A stretch of DNA of 49,879 nt, taken from positions 1 through 49,879 of the forward strand of contig JBDSIR010000033.1 of NCBI GenBank assembly GCA_039917855.1, written 5' to 3'. The translations under genes were made by a program, and so were the position numbers. Below the pieces are notes generated by a model that searched no databases, had not been told where the DNA came from, and saw only the letters and a list, made by a program, of their open reading frames with translations. Shown in pieces: positions 48,693 to 49,879 of the stretch; position 1 is the stretch's first letter; each line of letters opens with the position of its first letter. The stretch comes from CAMLHU01 sp039917855. Its GTDB lineage: Bacteria > Gemmatimonadota > Gemmatimonadetes > Gemmatimonadales > GWC2-71-9.

Positions 48693-49308
48693 ACCGGCTC
48701 CTCCCTGCTTGCTTGTTCACGAGGACGATCCCGTTCTTGGAGCCCGGCACCGCGCCGCGCACGAAGAGCAGGTTCCGATCCGCATCGATCTTGACGACCT
48801 TGAGCCCGAGCTCCGTGTGCCGCTCATCGCCCATGTGCCCCGGCATCTTCTTCCCCTTGATGACGCGGGAAGGATCCGTGCCGGCGCCGACCGAGCCGGG
48901 CTTCCGGTGACGGGTATTGCCGTGCGACGCCGGACCACCGCCGATGCCGTACCGGTGCACCACGCCCTGGAAGCCGCGGCCCTTGGTGGTGCCGGTCACC
49001 TTGACCGTTTCGCCCGCGGTGAAGATGCCGACGGTGACGGAGTCGCCCGGCTTGGGGGTCTCGCCGGCCACGCCGAACTCGCGCAGTACCGACGGCGCCG
49101 CCTCGAGGCCGGCCGCCTTGGCCTGGCCCACTTCCGCCTTGGGGGCCCGGGTGGCCTTCTTCTCGCCGAAACCGAGCTGCACCGCGCCGTCCTTGACCTG
49201 CAGGACGCGGCACGGGCCCGCTTCGATCACGGTGCACGGCACGCTGGTGCCGTCCTCGGCGAAGACCCGGGTCATCCCGAGCTTGCGCCCGATAAGTCCG
49301 CTGGTCAT
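48685..49308 (-). CDS. rplC: 50S ribosomal protein L3
   Basis: 207 aa. IGRKLGMTRVFAEDGTSVPC at the N-terminus and GRGFQGVVHRYGIGGGPASH and GSVGAGTDPSRVIKGKKMPG fit L3. Four nt from rpsJ. Confidence 0.98.
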   Translation of the reverse strand: MTSGLIGRKLGMTRVFAEDGTSVPCTVIEAGPCRVLQVKDGAVQLGFGEKKATRAPKAEVGQAKAAGLEAAPSVLREFGVAGETPKPGDSVTVGIFTAGETVKVTGTTKGRGFQGVVHRYGIGGGPASHGNTRHRKPGSVGAGTDPSRVIKGKKMPGHMGDERHTELGLKVVKIDADRNLLFVRGAVPGSKNGIVLVNKQAGRSRYA

Positions 49309-49312
49309 GGCC

Positions 49313-49621
49313 TCAGCCCACCTTGATCTCGACGTCCACCCCTGCGGGCAGGTCGAGCTTCGTCAGGGCGTCCATGGTCTGCGGACGCGAATCGTTGATG
49401 TCGAGCAGGCGCTTGTGGGTGCGCAGTTCGAACTGCTCGCGGCTCTTCTTGTCCACGTGCGGGCTCCGCAGCACGGTCCACCGCTCGATCTTCGTCGGCA
49501 GGGGGATCGGGCCGGACACCTGCGCGCCGGTCTTCTCGACGGTGCGCACGATGTCCGCGGCGGCCTGGTCGAGCACGCCGTGGTCGAAAGCCTTCAATCG
49601 GATCCGGATCTTGCCAGCCAT
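49313..49621 (-). CDS. rpsJ: 30S ribosomal protein S10
   Basis: 102 aa; also the NusE antitermination factor. IRIRLKAFDHGVLDQAAADI, GPIPLPTKIERWTVLRSPHV and REQFELRTHKRLLDI are canonical. First ribosomal gene of the S10 cluster, 132 nt after tuf. Confidence 0.98.
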   Translation of the reverse strand: MAGKIRIRLKAFDHGVLDQAAADIVRTVEKTGAQVSGPIPLPTKIERWTVLRSPHVDKKSREQFELRTHKRLLDINDSRPQTMDALTKLDLPAGVDVEIKVG

Positions 49622-49704
49622 CTTCGGCCTCGGTCTTCCGTCTTCAGGGCAGAGGCGGCGGACGCCGATGTGCGTCCCGTCGCTTGCCTCAGTGCTCGCC
49701 TGCT

Positions 49705-49750
49705 GGTCCGTAGTCGGTGGTCGGTAGCTACCGACGACGGACTACCGACC
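49705..49750. repeat. Heptamer word palindrome between tuf and rpsJ
   Basis: Two contiguous 23-nt arms: GTCCGTA, GTCGGTG, GTCGGTA and, inverted, GTCGGTA, GTCCGTC, GTCGGTA; 20 of 23 pair with no loop. It begins 4 nt after the tuf TAA. Confidence 0.92.
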
Positions 49751-49753
49751 GCC

Positions 49754-49879
49754 TTACGCCAAGATCTTGGTGACCACGCCGGCGCCGACCGTCCGGCCGC
49801 CCTCGCGGATCGCGAACCGCAGCCCCTCTTCGGCCGCGATCGGCGTGATCAGCTCGATCGTCATCTGCACGTTGTCCCC
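49754..49879 (-). CDS. tuf: Elongation factor Tu, C-terminal end (start outside window)
   Basis: The last 41 codons and TAA: GDNVQMTIELITPIAAEEGL then RFAIREGGRTVGAGVVTKIL, the conserved domain 3 end of EF-Tu. It precedes the S10 cluster on the same strand, as is common in bacteria. Confidence 0.97.
   Translation of the reverse strand, partial: GDNVQMTIELITPIAAEEGLRFAIREGGRTVGAGVVTKILA

Noticed and set aside
49622..49704. Separate S10 promoter
   Set aside because: No convincing -35/-10 pair; cotranscription with tuf cannot be excluded.

Overview
High-GC bacterial chromosome. Dense coding with many 4-nt ATGA/GTGA overlaps, a Ser/Thr kinase-phosphatase-FHA cluster, many Gram-negative envelope lipoproteins and beta-barrels, murein recycling genes and a zinc-type S14 all fit Gemmatimonadota or a close relative. 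This assignment is inference from gene content and style; no 16S gene is present. I see no prophage, insertion sequence, CRISPR array, rRNA or tRNA.

Layout. 1-3.6 kb: 3' part of a receptor Ser/Thr kinase, a PP2C phosphatase and an FHA-trypsin fusion (+). 3.7-8.9 kb: murein recycling operon murQ-anmK-nagZ-Na+ symporter (-). 9-13.4 kb: gamma-glutamyltransferase and an ABC exporter (+), with a glycine-zipper lipoprotein between them (-). 13.5-16.2 kb: operon LOR/SDH enzyme, unknown 129-aa protein, Fur-family regulator, CcdA (-). 16.3-18.4 kb: TonB receptor (+). 18.7-26.1 kb: beta-barrel, priA, dipeptide epimerase, TolB-like lipoprotein, HDAC-family deacylase and an ORF6N protein (-). 26.5-31.1 kb: run of envelope, propeller and small proteins with a ubiquitin-like protein and a zincin metallopeptidase (-). 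31.2-36.3 kb: glyS, purA, a PilT-like ATPase, trpS (-). 36.4 kb: inositol monophosphatase (+). 37.3-49.9 kb: tuf-S10-spc ribosomal superoperon ending secY-adk-map (-).

The strongest unexplained signal is a family of short-word palindromes. Almost every gene end that is not overlapped by the next gene is followed, or even terminated, by quasi-tandem copies of a 6-8 nt word. An inverted set of the same word usually lies on the far side of a loop, and in several cases there is a separate perfect hairpin inside. The word differs at each locus but the architecture is shared. Heptamer and octamer words carrying TAG, TGA or TAA put stops into all three frames. The best-developed copies inside genes (nagZ, rplE) use hexamers, which keep the frame.

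A second signal is a palindrome inside the ORF6N gene that recurs in the 406-bp gap upstream, next to a broken copy of the HDAC 5' end. A third is a recurring TANNNT box 6-9 nt upstream of start codons, which suggests leaderless transcripts.
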